A DNA stretch of 64,000 nt. It comes from Liolophura sinensis. Its lineage: Eukaryota > Mollusca > Polyplacophora > Chitonida > Chitonidae. Position 1 is the first letter of the stretch, and every line of letters begins with the position of its first letter. A model generated the notes under the pieces. The model searched no databases. It had not been told where the DNA came from and saw only the letters and a program-made list of their open reading frames with translations. The stretch is taken from NCBI RefSeq assembly GCF_032854445.1, contig NC_088296.1, forward strand, positions 4,051,246 through 4,115,245, in the 5' to 3' direction. The position numbers were made by a program, and so were the translations under genes. This document shows, in pieces, positions 1 to 12,844 of this stretch.

Positions 1-660
1 GTTGTTGGGCACAGAAGCTACAGGTAATAACAGATCCAGCGAGCCTCATTCAAAACGACGCCTCGATCCGATCGCACCAGTCATCCTGGATCTTCACTGG
101 TCCCGTTCCGCTGTATTTTGGCGCGAGGAGTGATGTAAACCTGGTTGCCCAGTTGCTGCCACCACGGCTGGTATAAAATCTCCAACTAATCACATGTCAG
201 GCAAACCCCGTAATTTGATTTGAGAACAGCCCTTGAGGCAGGGCATTTTTTCTCTCCTTTTTTCCATCCCTTCCTCAGCCATGGGTAAATATTTACGTCG
301 TGCGGGTGGGTACACTGCGAGTTGGCGCGTTATCTGGCCCTTATCGCGGACGTGTCTCCGAACTAAAGCTAATATTGACGCTTATAATTAGCCGGGCCAA
401 GACGGTAGTCGTATTGCACCTTACGACCACGATTAAGTTATTGATACCCGCATTGATGACTAAACAAACTCTATAGCCTGCTAATACAGACTGCTTCAAG
501 TATTAACCACGTATCATCATGGATTCCAGTACAGGCTTTCTTCCTCCCACGATCTGGCAGATGTCAGGCTATAATAGTCATTACAGAATTATTTAATATA
601 CATGCTAAATTATTCGTTTCTCTCGATTCAATGTTGGTCCAGTGATCTGGGATCAGGGAA
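1..660. other. CpG-richer unique sequence with a TATA-like site
   Basis: No tandem repeat or recognised mobile element is seen here. The sequence is richer in C, G and CpG than most of the window, especially at about 40-180 and 285-460. A perfect TATAAAA stands at 172-178 on the + strand after a GC-rich stretch, which is a possible core promoter. I found no convincing exon downstream of it. It could be a promoter or a conserved regulatory segment; this is inference from composition only. Confidence 0.25.
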
Positions 661-749
661 TTTTACCCAACCAATATTTACATGTGTGTGTTCAAGTGGC
701 ATGACTGGAAATGTTTAATTGCCAGACAACTTGAACTAATCAACTCTAG

Positions 750-1035
750 TCTCACAGGGAACTGTATGAACAGGGAACTGTGCGAGCAGGAGACTGTACG
801 AACAGGGAACTGTACGAGCAGGAGATTGTATAAGCAGGGAACTGTACGAGCAGGGAACCGTACGAGCAGGGAACTGTACAAGCAAGGAACTGTATGAGTA
901 GGAGGCTGTACGAGCAGGGAACTGTACGAGCAGGGAACTGCATGAGTAGGAGGCTGTACAAGCAGGGAACTGTACGAGCAGGGAACTGTACGAGCAGGGA
1001 ACTGTATGAACAGGGAACTGTATGAACAGCATCCT
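750..1035. repeat. 16-bp minisatellite
   Basis: About 18 degenerate copies of the unit GGGAACTGTACGAGCA. Because three units make 48 bases, several frames stay open on both strands, but these are repeat by-products and not genes. Confidence 0.9.
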
Positions 1036-1734
1036 TGAACATCACATACTGCACGTATTTCCCCTAAAATTTAGCCTTTTTTCAAGTGACATACTTCCAC
1101 TGATTCTAATTAATTAATTTACCCACCTTATTGGGCAATTTAAAAGCTTTCTCGTGAAGTTTGATTAATTTCATATTAATCTAAGTCTTGGCATCCAAAC
1201 TATCATTTTAAGGCCTTGATACACTTCTGAAAGAGCATTTTACATACCAAATTTTAGGTCATTTTGCTTTGCTAGTTTATACACGTAGTTTGCCATGGAC
1301 TGATCTGTTTGATGGGGACATAATAATAAAGCTATGCTCCGCAATTCTTCACTTGTGCAATGTTGGACAGGTTTACGGCAGGAGATCTGAATGAATATGA
1401 TTATGGTTTATTGTCACTTTCGGCCCCCCCTACATTATGGTGGGGGGGGGGGGGGGGAGGGGACAGAAACTTATATATCCATGAGAGAACCACTGCCCAA
1501 CCCTTCAGGAAATTATGTGATAAAACTTTCTGATATAAAAGATGCCGCTGGAAAAGCAGTGACCTGATTGAGCTGGATTAAAGCACGAGATCTCACAAGA
1601 TTTCATTGGTTAAAAGCCATTCAGAAACAAAAAAAGGTTATGTAAAGCTAAGTTCCAAAAAAGGAAAATCGTGCACATTGAGAAACATGAAAGTGTCGAC
1701 GTTTTATCAATTTTAACAAATCCGATGTAAGATA
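1036..1734. other. Gene-free AT-rich spacer with a poly-G run
   Basis: No gene seen. A run of G at about 1441-1460, next to the text CATTATGGTGG, may be a decayed fragment of the main SINE family, which carries a similar core, but this is weak. Confidence 0.4.
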
Positions 1735-1930
1735 TTTCTATAACCCGTTTCTTCTGAGTCATGCACCCGTTCCTTCTCATGTCATGCACCCGTTCCCTCT
1801 GATGTCATGCACCCGTTCCCTCTGATGTCATGCACCGGTTCCCTCTGATGTCCTGCACCCGTTCCTTCTCATGTCATGCACCCGTTCCTTCTCATGTCAT
1901 GCACCCCTTCCATCTGATGTCCTGCACCCA
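1735..1930. repeat. 23-bp minisatellite
   Basis: About eight copies of a 23-base unit of the form ATGCACCCGTTCCCTCTGATGTC, with TTCTCATGTC variants. Confidence 0.9.
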
Positions 1931-3164
1931 ACCCCTGTTTTACACTTTAGATATGTGAGCATGGGATAGAAAGGTGACCATTAATGTGTTTTTCGTTTTC
2001 TCTAACACGTTGTATCCAACAACCTCCTAGGAATTCCAGATTAAAAGTTGATTCATCCAGTTACCAAGCCCTTAGGAACAAAACTGCTGAGGCCGTTTTA
2101 ATTAGGACTGTTTCCAGCCCTCTTCTGAAATCTATGCATCAAAACAGACATTCATACATCAGCTGTCAACTAATAAAGACGTTCCACGTCATTACTGGCA
2201 ATGCCAATTCCCAAAACGACGTATAACACAAACAACTATAGAACTAAGAAAGTACATGTATATATGAAAGTAGTATAAAAATAGGACAGGATCATGCAAA
2301 GAGAAGCATTCAACAGTTTTCAATGCAGTGTTGCAAAGGTGCAAGGTATGTTCCTGGTGCCTGAATGAAATCAGAATTCAAATCGTGTACCATGCTATAA
2401 TATCAGCTGTCGATAAAATATCCATCTCAGGTCAGCTGCACTTTAACTGCAAAGTCTGTTCATATATCCAACGTGGCATTCTAATTCAACATGAATACAG
2501 TGTATGGCCCCTGGAATTGGCTTAAGCAGAATTAGAAACAATCCTACTGTCCACAGACAGAACGCCAGACTAATTCTTCCTGAACACAACTAATTGCAGG
2601 TGCTCCCTCTACACCCTTAACGAACCAGACTTTCTCTCTCAATGAACCAAACTTTCTCTCTTAACGAAGCAAGCCTTCACTCTTAATGGAGAAAGCCTTC
2701 ACTCTTCATGAAGCAATTAAGCTTCCACTTATGGGCAAAGCAACCTTTCACTCTAAACAAACCAATTAAGTTTCTACTCTATAGCAAAGCAGCCTTTCTC
2801 TGTGCGCAAAGCAAGCTTTCACTTTGAACAAAGCAGGTTTAATGTTCAACCAGGAAAGTGACAGTGGCGAAATCTGTCAGCAAACCATCTTACGCAAAAC
2901 TTAAGAGTTGCCATAGACAATTTCTGGCATGTCATTGTGGAGGGGCACTCGTTGTCAATTAAGGACACACAAACCCCACTCAGCTAAATGGACATAATTA
3001 GAAATACCCCCAGATGGTGTTTCCTAGTTTGGTGGACTGTACTTTGTCCTACACATAACTTAATAACCAGTAATTTTCGGGGCCTGTACAATACGTAAAG
3101 ACTATAATTACAAATTAAATCCCATTCACAGCTTCTTGATGCTACATGTACATGTGCAATTATT
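1931..3164. other. Gene-free region with a degenerate AAGC/TTTCACTC repeat
   Basis: No gene recognised. From about 2610 to 2840 there is a decayed tandem pattern around AAGCAAGCTTTCACTCT and AAACAAACCAATTAAG, probably an old minisatellite. The rest looks unique. Confidence 0.4.
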
Positions 3165-3790
3165 AGGCTGTACAACTATATACATGTAAGCTTGTACAAC
3201 TTTAATAGGCTGTACAACTGTATACACTGTAAGGCTGTACAACTATATAAGGCTGTACAACTATATACATGTAAGCTTGTACAACTTTAATAGGCTGTAC
3301 AACTGTATACACTGTAAGGCTGTACAACTATATAAGGCTGTACAACTATATACATGTAAGCTTGTACAACTTTAATAGGCTGTACAACTGTATACACTGT
3401 AAGGCTGTACAACTATATAAGGCTGTACAACTATATACATGTAAGCTTGTACAACTTTAATAGGCTGTACAACTGTATACACTGTAAGGCTGTACAGTTA
3501 TATTAGGCTGTACAACTATAAACATGTAAGCTTGTACAACTTTAATAGGCTGTACAACGATATACATGTAAGCTTGTACAACTCTATTACGCTGTACAAA
3601 TATATACCTGTCAGCTTGTACAACTATATAAGGCTGTACAGCTATACACATGTAAGCTTGTACAACTATATAAGGCTGTACAACTATAAACATGTAAGCT
3701 TGTACAACTTTAATAGACTGTAAAACTATATACATGTAAGCTTGTACAACCATATTAGGCTGTACAACTATAAGGATGTACAACCGAGTC
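3165..3790. repeat. GGCTGTACAACTATATA minisatellite with 85-bp compound unit
   Basis: Short units GGCTGTACAACTATATA, alternating with ACATGTAAGCTTGTACAAC, build a compound unit of 85 bases. For example, AAGCTTGTACAACTTTAATA recurs 85 bases apart near 3188, 3273, 3358 and 3443. The distal half is more degenerate. Confidence 0.9.
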
Positions 3791-4034
3791 TTAAAACATT
3801 TACTAAACACAAACTAAATTTGATGAATTGCTTTGTTCCATAGATTTCTAACAAGGATATATTGTCCCAAAATTGGGTCAATTCTGTTCTTCTATAGGCA
3901 CATTCTCTAGATGCTGCAGTTATAGAGGAAAGTACCGGCCTAGGACATGAAGTGTATTGGATCTGTTAGAATATGTATGACCCTCTACGTCCCTCGGCAT
4001 ATGAATATAAGTGCTCCAAAATTAGCATTACTGA

Positions 4035-4246
4035 AATTCTTCAACCTTTTTCTCATGTTTGCAAAGTGTATATTCAAGCATATTCTGACGGCATTATTCT
4101 GTGTAGAATGAAAAAATAATATTTTTTCGCGAAGCCCTGAAACTGACCAATCCATCCAATGTGGTTTTGTCTCCAAAATCAAACTGAAAATGTGCATAAA
4201 TTGTGCTGAAAGTTCCTCTTTCATATGCAAGAAGGTTGAGGAATCA
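4035..4246 (+). mobile_element. MITE family A, copy 1
   Basis: The element begins AATTCTTCAACCTTTTTCTC and ends with the imperfect inverse (CATATGCAAGAAGGTTGAGG), so it has terminal inverted repeats of about 20 bases. The interior shares text such as GAAGCCCTGAAACTGACCAA and CTCCAAAATCA with the copies near 10455, 50773, 52283 and 52881. It has no coding capacity, so it is a non-autonomous DNA transposon. Confidence 0.7.
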
Positions 4247-4469
4247 GGGTAACATACATTGTTTATGACGGTTGAACGACATAAATATTTTTGGAGCGAA
4301 AAGTCGATATCATTTCCAACTTTCATGAGAAACAAAAAAAAATGATGTATTTACGTTTATGTTTGTAATAACAAAGAGAGTTATCTAACGGTGTGAAATA
4401 TCACTTTCATCAGTGATAAAAATGTTGACAATAATCCGCCTTCAAATAAATAATAAAACGCAGTATTCC

Positions 4470-5000
4470 TGGTGGGGCCAAGTACAGGGTACGGGTTAGC
4501 CCTTTATTAACCCAGGGGAAGTAAGTACAAGCAATACCCATCTGCTAGCCACGCATGTACCTCCAGGCACAGCTGTAAATGTCACTAACCATACGTTGTC
4601 AAAACTGGGGGAACAAACAAAATCATCAGTCTGCTTTCTGATCAGAACCAAATTCATTAACCACAACAACATTACATGCTTGATTAAGCGAACAAGGGTG
4701 ACGAAAGTCTGCTTCCCTAAAGAACGAGCGTCTGTACGAAGCCCACGCCACGGCGCCCAATCCAATCTCAAAGCTAGGGTGTCTCGTGCGCTGTGACTAT
4801 TTGCGACGAGTCTTTCGTAGACCACCTCGACAATGCCGGGCACGTAATAACGCCGGGGCTAAATGAGAAAGCTCTTATTATGGTGCGTATCCTAAGCGAT
4901 TGAGATGTAATCAGACAGGCACTGAACAGCTGGCCGTGAATGCGCATTGACTCTACCCTCACAGTCTTAAGCACCAGCGATTGCTAACTGAGTGGGAATT
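4470..5000. other. Candidate conserved non-coding (regulatory) segment
   Basis: Unique sequence with a more even base composition than its surroundings. It contains several homeodomain-like cores (TTCATTAACC, TTGATTAAGCG) and CpG-containing stretches at 4690-4870. A 115-codon open frame on the minus strand (4843-4496) starts only at GTG and resembles nothing I know. The region may be an enhancer or a conserved element; only cross-species alignment could tell. Confidence 0.25.
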
Positions 5001-5768
5001 TAATGCTTCACATCAGTCATTACAAGCTGCACAAGCTGGATTAATTTTGCTTTAATTGCCAATCTTTTTTCTTTGACGTCTTACAGGGATATTCATTAAT
5101 CAGGGTTTTTATATCTAGATTTGGCTCTCTTATGCTGCATACATGAATAAAGTTCTATATGTAGGAATTTTAACACACATGTTATGATACAGCGATTTGG
5201 CCAAAAATAATTATTTATATCCCCATGATACATACCTGTTTTTCTTTGATGTCATACGTTAGGATGTTTTTTTTCCTATATTTCTCTCCAATATTAAACA
5301 CATGAATGAAGTTCTGTCAGTCGGGATATATGTTAATTACATTAAACAATCTAAAATTTTCAAAAGTTCTGCTGATCTTGGAAAAGTGTTTGGAGGTTTA
5401 TTTTGGAGGTAGGATGATTGGTAAAACATAAGTTTCGACACCAAGAGGTAATGTTTTATGACATTTATCTGCCCGTATGAATGAACTTTTTAGGAAAAAA
5501 ATTTTGGATCATATACTGCACATGTCAGGATGAAAACATAAAACTCTATAAAAAATAATAAGCTTATGATACCAGAATATCTTTCTCCATGACACAACTT
5601 CGAGGTTTTAATTTCTAAATACCATTTTCCTTAGGTATTTTGTACACATGTTCATTATAAATTAAACGATATCTGACACTTGATCAACATAATAATAACC
5701 AGTTGACAAAAGCCATCTGCCATACAAATAATTAATGCACAGGTCCCTGTTGAATGTGTACATTCCTC
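5001..5768. other. AT-rich gene-free spacer
   Basis: AT-rich unique sequence. Two loosely similar stretches (about 5080-5170 and 5245-5340: TTTGACGTCTTACAGG versus TTTGATGTCATACG, then CACATGAATRAAGTTCT) suggest an old local duplication. No gene seen. Confidence 0.4.
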
Positions 5769-5908
5769 CCTGGCCGTACCTGGGACCTTCTGTCAGCAAC
5801 CTGAGGATATTCGTGGGTGCACAGGTTCCACCATACAATGCTGGCCGTCGTCGTATAAGTGAAATATTCCTGAGTACGGCATTAAACACCAATCAAATAA
5901 ATAAATAC
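5769..5908 (+). mobile_element. Main tRNA-headed SINE family, 5'-truncated copy
   Basis: The body of the window's commonest SINE, from GGCCGTACCTGGGACCTTC through CACCATACAATGCTGGCC to the AATCAAATAAATAAAT tail. The tRNA-like head is missing. Confidence 0.85.
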
Positions 5909-6049
5909 ATGCTTGTATATGCTATGCCAAACACATGTACAAGGAAAATATGCAATTTCAAACAAACTTCATTGAAGACAAAAAGCCCTTAATGTAGGAG
6001 ACTTGTCGTCTGTTTTTAATACCAAGGCCATGGGAATAAAGAGAGAAAG

Positions 6050-6125
6050 TTTGTGTCCAAGACTTTACAGCCAGCCAGGGATTTGAACCGGCATCCTCTG
6101 GAGTCCACATGACCATAATCATGAA
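6050..6125 (-). mobile_element. tRNA-like SINE head (third SINE group)
   Basis: On the + strand the text GTCCAAGACTTT ... AGGGATTTGAACCGGCATC is the reverse complement of a tRNA T-arm (B-box) region. Similar heads occur near 17983, 35175, 46325 and 46490. The cloverleaf is incomplete, so I read it as a SINE remnant and not a tRNA gene. Confidence 0.4.
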
Positions 6126-6750
6126 AGTTTGAAGACAACAAAACTGATCTCTTCATTCTCTGCCTGACTGAGGTAAATAAATGGCCAGTGACAGGTGGTG
6201 TGAATCCTGCTACCTAACAGACACCTGACAGACACCTGACAAATGAGCATGGCACTTCTCACTCTGACACCTATCACAGGTGTGAAGCTAAGGATAACGA
6301 GCACACCACTTTATCTGATTACCTGGTCAAATGATCATCAAGAACCGCAACTAATTAATTAATGAAATGTGCTGTTAAGCGATAGGCTGTTAATAATGTG
6401 CTGTCTCCGTTCTGACCAACTACAGTTATCAGCCAGAGTGACTGCTTACCACAGCTGTCAGCCATTTGTCACCTATCTACCTGTGAGTACAAGTTGATAG
6501 GTCTGCCATTAATAACATCAACTGTTCATGCCGTAAAGGTTACTGAACGACATAAAACCACATAAACATTGGCCAAAGCTTTTCGTTTTCGTCTTTGCGC
6601 AGGTGTGTGATTATCAGGTGTGCGGTGCACAATTAACTCATACACAGATTTGTGGAAATGACCTGTGGACTGAAAATTGAGGAAATTTTACTGCAAAACC
6701 ACATATTTTGGGAAAAAAGTGTACCTGAGGAAGCTATAATGTTTATACCT

Positions 6751-6940
6751 TAACTCTTCAACCTTTTTAACTGCCTATGCAACCAATATTTTGAAACATT
6801 CTGAGATGCAGCATACAGAAATAATTTGCATGAAGCTTGCATCTTTAATGACACAAACAATTTATATTATTTTTATAATAATCATACGTATAAATTTCAC
6901 TGAAAAAAATGTTTGATTGTTTGACAAAGTTGAAGATATA
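6751..6940 (+). mobile_element. MITE family B, copy 1
   Basis: It starts TAACTCTTCAACCTTTTTAA and ends AAAGTTGAAGATATAG, giving inverted termini related to those of family A. The interior matches the copy at 25051-25250 (GAAACATTCTGAGA, AGAAATAAT, TTAGTGACACA, ATACGCATAAATT). Confidence 0.6.
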
Positions 6941-9524
6941 GTGCTTAGTATGGTAACAGTTCACTGGTACCTAATCGTCATCACACACCTTGACTAAAAA
7001 CTGTACAAATTATCAGGCATATATTTTAATACATGTAAGTGAACCAAAATCGAAACAGGCAAACCTTCATTTCTCATATTATACTTTACACCCAAAGTTC
7101 AAACAGTGAAAAAAATAGGTGTGTAAATTTGAAAAAGGGAAGATTTTGGGAATTGAACTCCAATTGAGACATCTGTGTCTGTAAGGTAGGAATCAGACCA
7201 AGACAGGAGCGTAGTCAAAGGAGACGTGAAACGCTTTGGTTTTATTTCTTAATCTGCAGATTGTCAGGTGTAATAACACACAACAGTACAAACAAATTTT
7301 TCAGCTTTCACTCTGGGGGGTAAAATGGCTTCAAAGTACACTTTTCTTGAGGCCCCAGGCGGTCAGACCAGAAATTAAGTAACTTGCAGCGGTGACATCA
7401 ACAATGATGCCTGTTTAAAAAGAACTCTGTCGGAAACAGACCAAATGGGGTCTGATGTAGGGACTCGGAGGGGGGGGCGCTAAGCTGGCCCGAATAAGCC
7501 ATCCAGTATCTGTTTACTTGTCACCTTGCCCACACTGTAATGACGTGGTGACAGCAAAAATACAATATGTATAGAGGGGTAAATAACAGATATAAAAGTA
7601 CCCCCAAAAAGAATTTTTTTTACAAAAATTCCAAAACGAATAATTTTCTTCACTTGGCAGAGAAAGATAATCCTTGATTTTTAGTTTCTTTTCATGTATC
7701 CTTTCATGGCATTTTACTGAACAGTCTTTCAGCCACATGACAACGAGGAGTTTATCAGATGTGTGTACAAACAGTGTCTCTACTTGTGGCACAGGGTCAG
7801 TAACAAAAGAATACAACACAAGAACATTACATCCTACAGACATGACAGAAGCAGACGTGCAGACTGACCTATGAAATTATAAACGGTGCCGAGGATTTTT
7901 CCACGCATGTCTATTCCAACGTATGTGTTAATTAACCGAGTCAATATCGCCTTTTCGTGTGAATGGCCTCCATTTTGACAGTTAGTGTGAACTCTGTGTT
8001 ATTCCCTTGATAGGTTTATTGATTCGCCCATTGTTTACATGTGTCCGTGTCATTTCCCCCGCCACATGTCCATTACCCAAAGCACGTTACCACACAAGTG
8101 TGCGCATGCATTTCCTGTCAATCAAAGTAATGGCACAAAGTCAATATCCCGATATTGTAAAATGAGGTATACTTACAGCAGACTTATACTTATGGCTGCA
8201 TGTGTCAGAAGGCTCAGTTTACTGCCCTTCAGTTAAAATACACAGCTTGGCCATAATAATCAACACGCCCACATCACTGTCCCTGTTTTTCACAAACTGA
8301 TTGAACACTATTTAAGAAAATACAGAATTGATTGAAATCTGTATACAAAATGTATACGGTAACATACCACAATGCATAAGCACATCAAATATGACTTTTT
8401 TTTAAAATCTAGCATTTATATACATGCATGTACCCAAAGCCACTTGTACAAAGTGTGGCTTTATAATTGAGTACTGTATTGAATGGAGAGAACCCGAGTG
8501 TACTGACAACGGGTAAAGCCCTATTTCACACCATATCTCTACCACTCAACTAAAATCGATTCACAATTCGCACATTTTATTTTACGTTAAAACCAGCACT
8601 CTGATCAAGGCAGTATTTTTTACACACAAAAAAAGTTCCCGGCAAAAGCTACTACGCTTTCTTCAGTTCTTGTTTGTCCTGAACATCTGGTGTGATTTAG
8701 GTGAAAGGTAAAAAATCAATTCTGTCAACAGGTAAATCTCATCCATGGTCTCAGACTGCATGTCTTCAGTCGCAGGCTGTTTTCTCACACATCGTGCTGC
8801 CTCTGCCATTAAATCAAACCTCGTCTTTGAAGCTTCGCTAAATCAGTGATGGTCTCTGCCCGTAATAACTTGTTATTTCAGACTCAATGCCTCGAGCCAA
8901 TTGAACACAACTCCAGCAGAAACTCAATTTACTTGATTACCTGTAGACATGTTACAATGAGCTCCGTCAAGAGCACAGTCTTCTTGGCAAACACTGGCTC
9001 CATTCAGTCAGGAAATGCCTAAATTTCTCCTGTTTTTTCTCAAAAGATTATGATTTGTCAAGCTTTTATCAGAAGACTTCTTCGTCTTTGAAGGAAGTGC
9101 GCACTCATAAGTGCGCTTATAAAAATGTCAGGGCAGTTTTGATGGCTTTGTTTCTAATCAGAAATATGTGACGCCAATATCATATATTATAAACTGAGGT
9201 TTGCTTTAGCATTTTATATATATAACTTTACTTTTTGAGGGTGACAAATGATGAACATTTACTCTGTCAGTTTCAAAAACTGTTCATCCCAGAGGCCCTA
9301 TGACAGGGTGATAAAACAAACATGACATTTACAAGTAAATATTAACAGTGCCCAGACGAACAGTTGGCACACATAACGGTATCAAAAGTAGCCATAGATT
9401 CAGTAATGATGCTATACAAAGCAACACAAAACAAGCAACACAATCAGCAAAGGACAGATTACAGTTTTAGTTATAGATGGCTAAGCCAATCTCTCCATTC
9501 TCTTGTCATCAAAAAGGATCGACC
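6941..9524. other. Long gene-free region
   Basis: Mostly unique AT-rich DNA. The stretch 7690-7870 (CAGTCTTTCAGCCACATGACAACGAGGAG with GTGTGTACAAACAGTG) resembles the body of the SINE-like elements at 11070 and 44575 and may be a decayed copy. A minus-strand donor-like CTGTAAGTATAC near 8167 was noted without a supporting frame. No gene seen. Confidence 0.4.
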
Positions 9525-9708
9525 CAACAGGCCTCACTGTGACGATGCCTTAACGTGCCTCACTGTGACAATGCCTTAACATGCCTCACTGTGACAATAC
9601 CTTAGCGGGCCTCACTGTGACGATACCTTAGCGGGCCTCACTGTGACGATACCTTAGCGGGCCTCACTGTGACGATGTCTTAACAGGCCTCACTGTGACG
9701 ATGCCTTT
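9525..9708. repeat. 26-bp minisatellite
   Basis: Seven copies of a unit of the form GCCTCACTGTGACGATGCC followed by TTAACGT or TTAGCGG. Confidence 0.9.
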
Positions 9709-10155
9709 ATCATGTTTAACACGGTCACCTTCTTTTAATTCCTGAACAAATAGTTCTGGTAAACAGTAACTTAAACAATTCAATCCTCCATAATTTCGAA
9801 TTTAAATAAAACAATCTTGTATTTGATTGGTCAGTTCCAGAAGTAGAGACAGCAAACAACCAATGACAGGGATCATATCACTTCAATCTTTTCCATCATT
9901 ATGGACTACTCTCAGTGCTAATTAACACTTAGTATAAAAAAGTGTTTAATGAATTTGTGGCCTAAAAGAAATATACATCTTCATGTGTATATATGGGATT
10001 AAGAGCCTGACAGTTTAATTCCAATCACCCAAAAACGTATGGAACATCTCATGAAGAAGCTGTTCACACGTTTATGGCTGTCACCTTGTAGACCTGTAGT
10101 AAAATGTGTCATATCAGTCAAATCCTTCAAGATCGAAACAGTGCCCAACCATGTA

Positions 10156-10377
10156 TTTATTTATTTCTTTGATTGGTGTTTTACGCCGTACTCAAGAATA
10201 TTTCACTTATACGACGGCGACCAGCATTATGGTGGGTGGAAACTTGGCAGAGCCTGGGGGAAACCCAAGACCATCCGCAGGTTGCTAGCAGATCTTCCCA
10301 CGTACAGCCGGAGAGAAAGCCAGCATGAGCTGGACTTGAACTCACAGCTACCGCATTGGTGAGAGACTCCTGGGTCA
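10156..10377 (-). mobile_element. Main SINE family copy with perfect 12-bp target-site duplication
   Basis: Reversed copy running from the poly(ATTT) tail (TTTATTTATTTC) back through the core and B-box region (AGCTGGACTTGAACTC on this strand), ending at CTGGGT. CCCAACCATGTA occurs exactly at 10144-10155 and again at 10378-10389, a clean 12-bp target-site duplication. The copy lacks the outermost A-box end, so it was 5'-truncated on insertion. The perfect duplication suggests a fairly young insertion. Confidence 0.95.
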
Positions 10378-10454
10378 CCCAACCATGTAGACTGGCCGAA
10401 CGTTAAGGTATCACATAATGGCTGAAATGCAAAACTTATGAATCAACACTGCTG

Positions 10455-10632
10455 TAATTCTTCAACCTTTTCATATGTTTGCAAGATGTTTAATCACGCT
10501 TATTCTGAAGACAGTACAATGTGTAAGACTGATAAAATTATAGATGAATCAACCAATGTAGTTTTATCTCTAAAATCATAATAATAAATTGCACTGAAAG
10601 TTGCACTTTCATTTGGGAAAATTAGAAATTAT
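10455..10632 (+). mobile_element. MITE family A, copy 2 (decayed)
   Basis: It starts TAATTCTTCAACCTTTTCAT and shares TTTGCAAGATGTTTAATCA, CCAATGTAGTTTTATCTC and GCACTGAAAGTTGCACTTTC with the other family A copies. The right terminus is degenerate. Confidence 0.6.
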
Positions 10633-11069
10633 TTAGCTCTAAGAAATTGTAATTTTTATCAGTTTCAAAGAAAAAAACATCCATTTTTCACTGATAAAGT
10701 AGCTTTTGTATGTTTCAAGAAATAATGAAATCGTCTTTTTTTTCGTCTTACAAATCATCAGATTGTGTGACATGGCTTATCAGAAAGGCAAGCCATTCCC
10801 AACCCATAAGGATTGTTAAAAAAAAAGACAGCATCTTGTGAACAAAACAACTTCTAACCCTGCCCTTGATCAAGATATCAATGTACCTCTGACCTTGAAC
10901 AGAATGGACAGCAATGATGCACACTCAAACACTTTATGGGTCAGGAAAATGCAGAACAAAAACATCTGATCGCAGATATCGACACTAGCACTGATGCTTT
11001 CCCACACCCTTGTGATATCTTGCTTTACTTAGTAACACCTACCATGCTAAATCTTACATTGTTATATAT

Positions 11070-11402
11070 CCGTGTGTGCATGCTAGGAGTTTTACATTGT
11101 ACTAAACAATGTTTCAGTCATGTGACGAGGAGCCATTAGATGTATGTACATATATACTGCATCTTCTTGTGGTCGGTCCATGCCGCCTAAATGCTGCATG
11201 CCACCACTGAAGTAGCATGCCGAAGACACCAGACATGACACAAGCCACATTATACTGACACAAGTGCAACCAATCCTGTTTCAGTGCTGAGTGCCAAAGT
11301 GTGGCAGTAAGCACTATTCTTACAGTCTTTGGTAAAGCCCCGGCCCAGGTTTGATGTCGGATCTCCAGACTTTGAGGCGGACGTTCTAACCATTAGGCCA
11401 AG
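11070..11402 (-). mobile_element. tRNA-headed SINE, second group, copy 1
   Basis: Read on the minus strand, it begins with a tRNA-like head: TGGCCTAATGGTTAGAACG is a good A-box, followed by GACATCAAACCTGGG as a degenerate B-box. The body contains GACACCAGACATGACA and CCATGCCGCC (+ strand). A second copy is at 44575-44825. These have the promoter layout of RNA polymerase III SINEs and carry no coding sequence. Confidence 0.7.
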
Positions 11403-12844
11403 AAATGGTCAATTATATGTGATATGCAAACATAAAAAGAAAATTGAGGTCAGCTTGATACTTTTCTGGTCCATTATAGTATCAGTTCAAGTATCAGGAG
11501 TTTAATGTCTAACATCCATCCACAAACACAAAGCATGTCCTGGAATGAAGTCTGATGCTTTTCTAGTCCACTGGTGTCAGTACAAACATCAGGAATTAGG
11601 TTTTGGCACATGACCCAGATTTCAGCCACCATGTTTCCCCGATTAACTTTGTATTATCCTCCAGTCTTTGATTCACAACAGTTTACAAATCCGCCCAGGC
11701 TCAGCCTGGTTGGGAACAAAAAGATTTGGGATATGGGTTTTGGCAAGATGCCGAGACAAGACATCAATGCTATCTCATAACCCTCTATCTCCCTGCCCGA
11801 CCCCCCTCCCCACTAATCTGCTCTTCTCAATAAGGCATTATGCCTGGCTTGTACTGTTTCAACCTTTTCCATTCTCTTTTTTTCCCCCTTTTTTGCTATA
11901 AAATCACACAGCTTTATTCAGGTGAAATTCCAAGGCCATCTTTTGTATCATTTAACAGTTTCATCCTCTGCTGTAAGAAGAATGCTTCTGGAATGCCAAG
12001 AGATACATATTGTTACCTACATCATAGACCCCGCTACCCTCCCCTCCCCTCCCCTCCCCTCCCCTGCCCTCTAGTCCCTTCCTCACCACAACTATAACCC
12101 AGACTGAGACTGACACCAGGTCAGCCAGAATCTGCCCTATTCCATGATCCGGACAGCCATCATCATGACCATGTCAGCATATCACAGATGGCCAATTTTA
12201 GCAGACTGTACCAGAGCTTATGGTTTTCAAGGAGGGGATGAAATGATTGCAACAGAGGTTATTATACACTAATGTAGCTGTCACCCGATGCAGACAGTTT
12301 GTTGGCATTGGGCCAATGTAATTTCAATAGATTATTAACACTGAAATACTAAAATTAGTCTAATGATGATGAGCCGTGACACTAAATAGTTTAATGACAT
12401 ACTCAAGGAAACAATGGGGTATGAGTTCAAACCCAGCTGTGGACAGGTAACTTGTACATATTAATATCCCACTTTCAAAGGCTGGGGGCATGTTAACAGT
12501 AAGCAGTCAACTACTCTAATATGGCTGCATGCGCAGCCTAACTTTCGTGTATGACCACTTGTCTTCCACCAATATGATGTACGTGAGACAGTTAGTCAGC
12601 AGCTTGCCAAAGGTCGATGGTTTATGCTGGGCACTCCACCTTCCTCTATTCATAAACACTGACCACCATAATGTAACTGAACAATTCATAACAACAAATA
12701 AACCGTTAAATAAATTGTATTTATACCAATTACATCCAGCCTTGACAAAGTACAAATCACAAACCTTCTTCCACAACCAAACGATCAAAAGCAACATGTA
12801 TATCTCGGTGATGACCACATCAGAAACAATATATTAAAAGTGAG
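11403..12844. other. Gene-free region with C-rich runs
   Basis: Contains a local duplication (CTTTTCTGGTCC ... GTATCAG at about 11460 and CTTTTCTAGTCCACTGGTGTCAG at about 11560) and a (CCCCT)n run at 12037-12070. No exon with convincing splice sites was seen. Confidence 0.4.

Noticed and set aside
4496-4843. 115-codon minus-strand frame
   Set aside because: It starts only at GTG, has no splice or promoter support and no recognisable motif.
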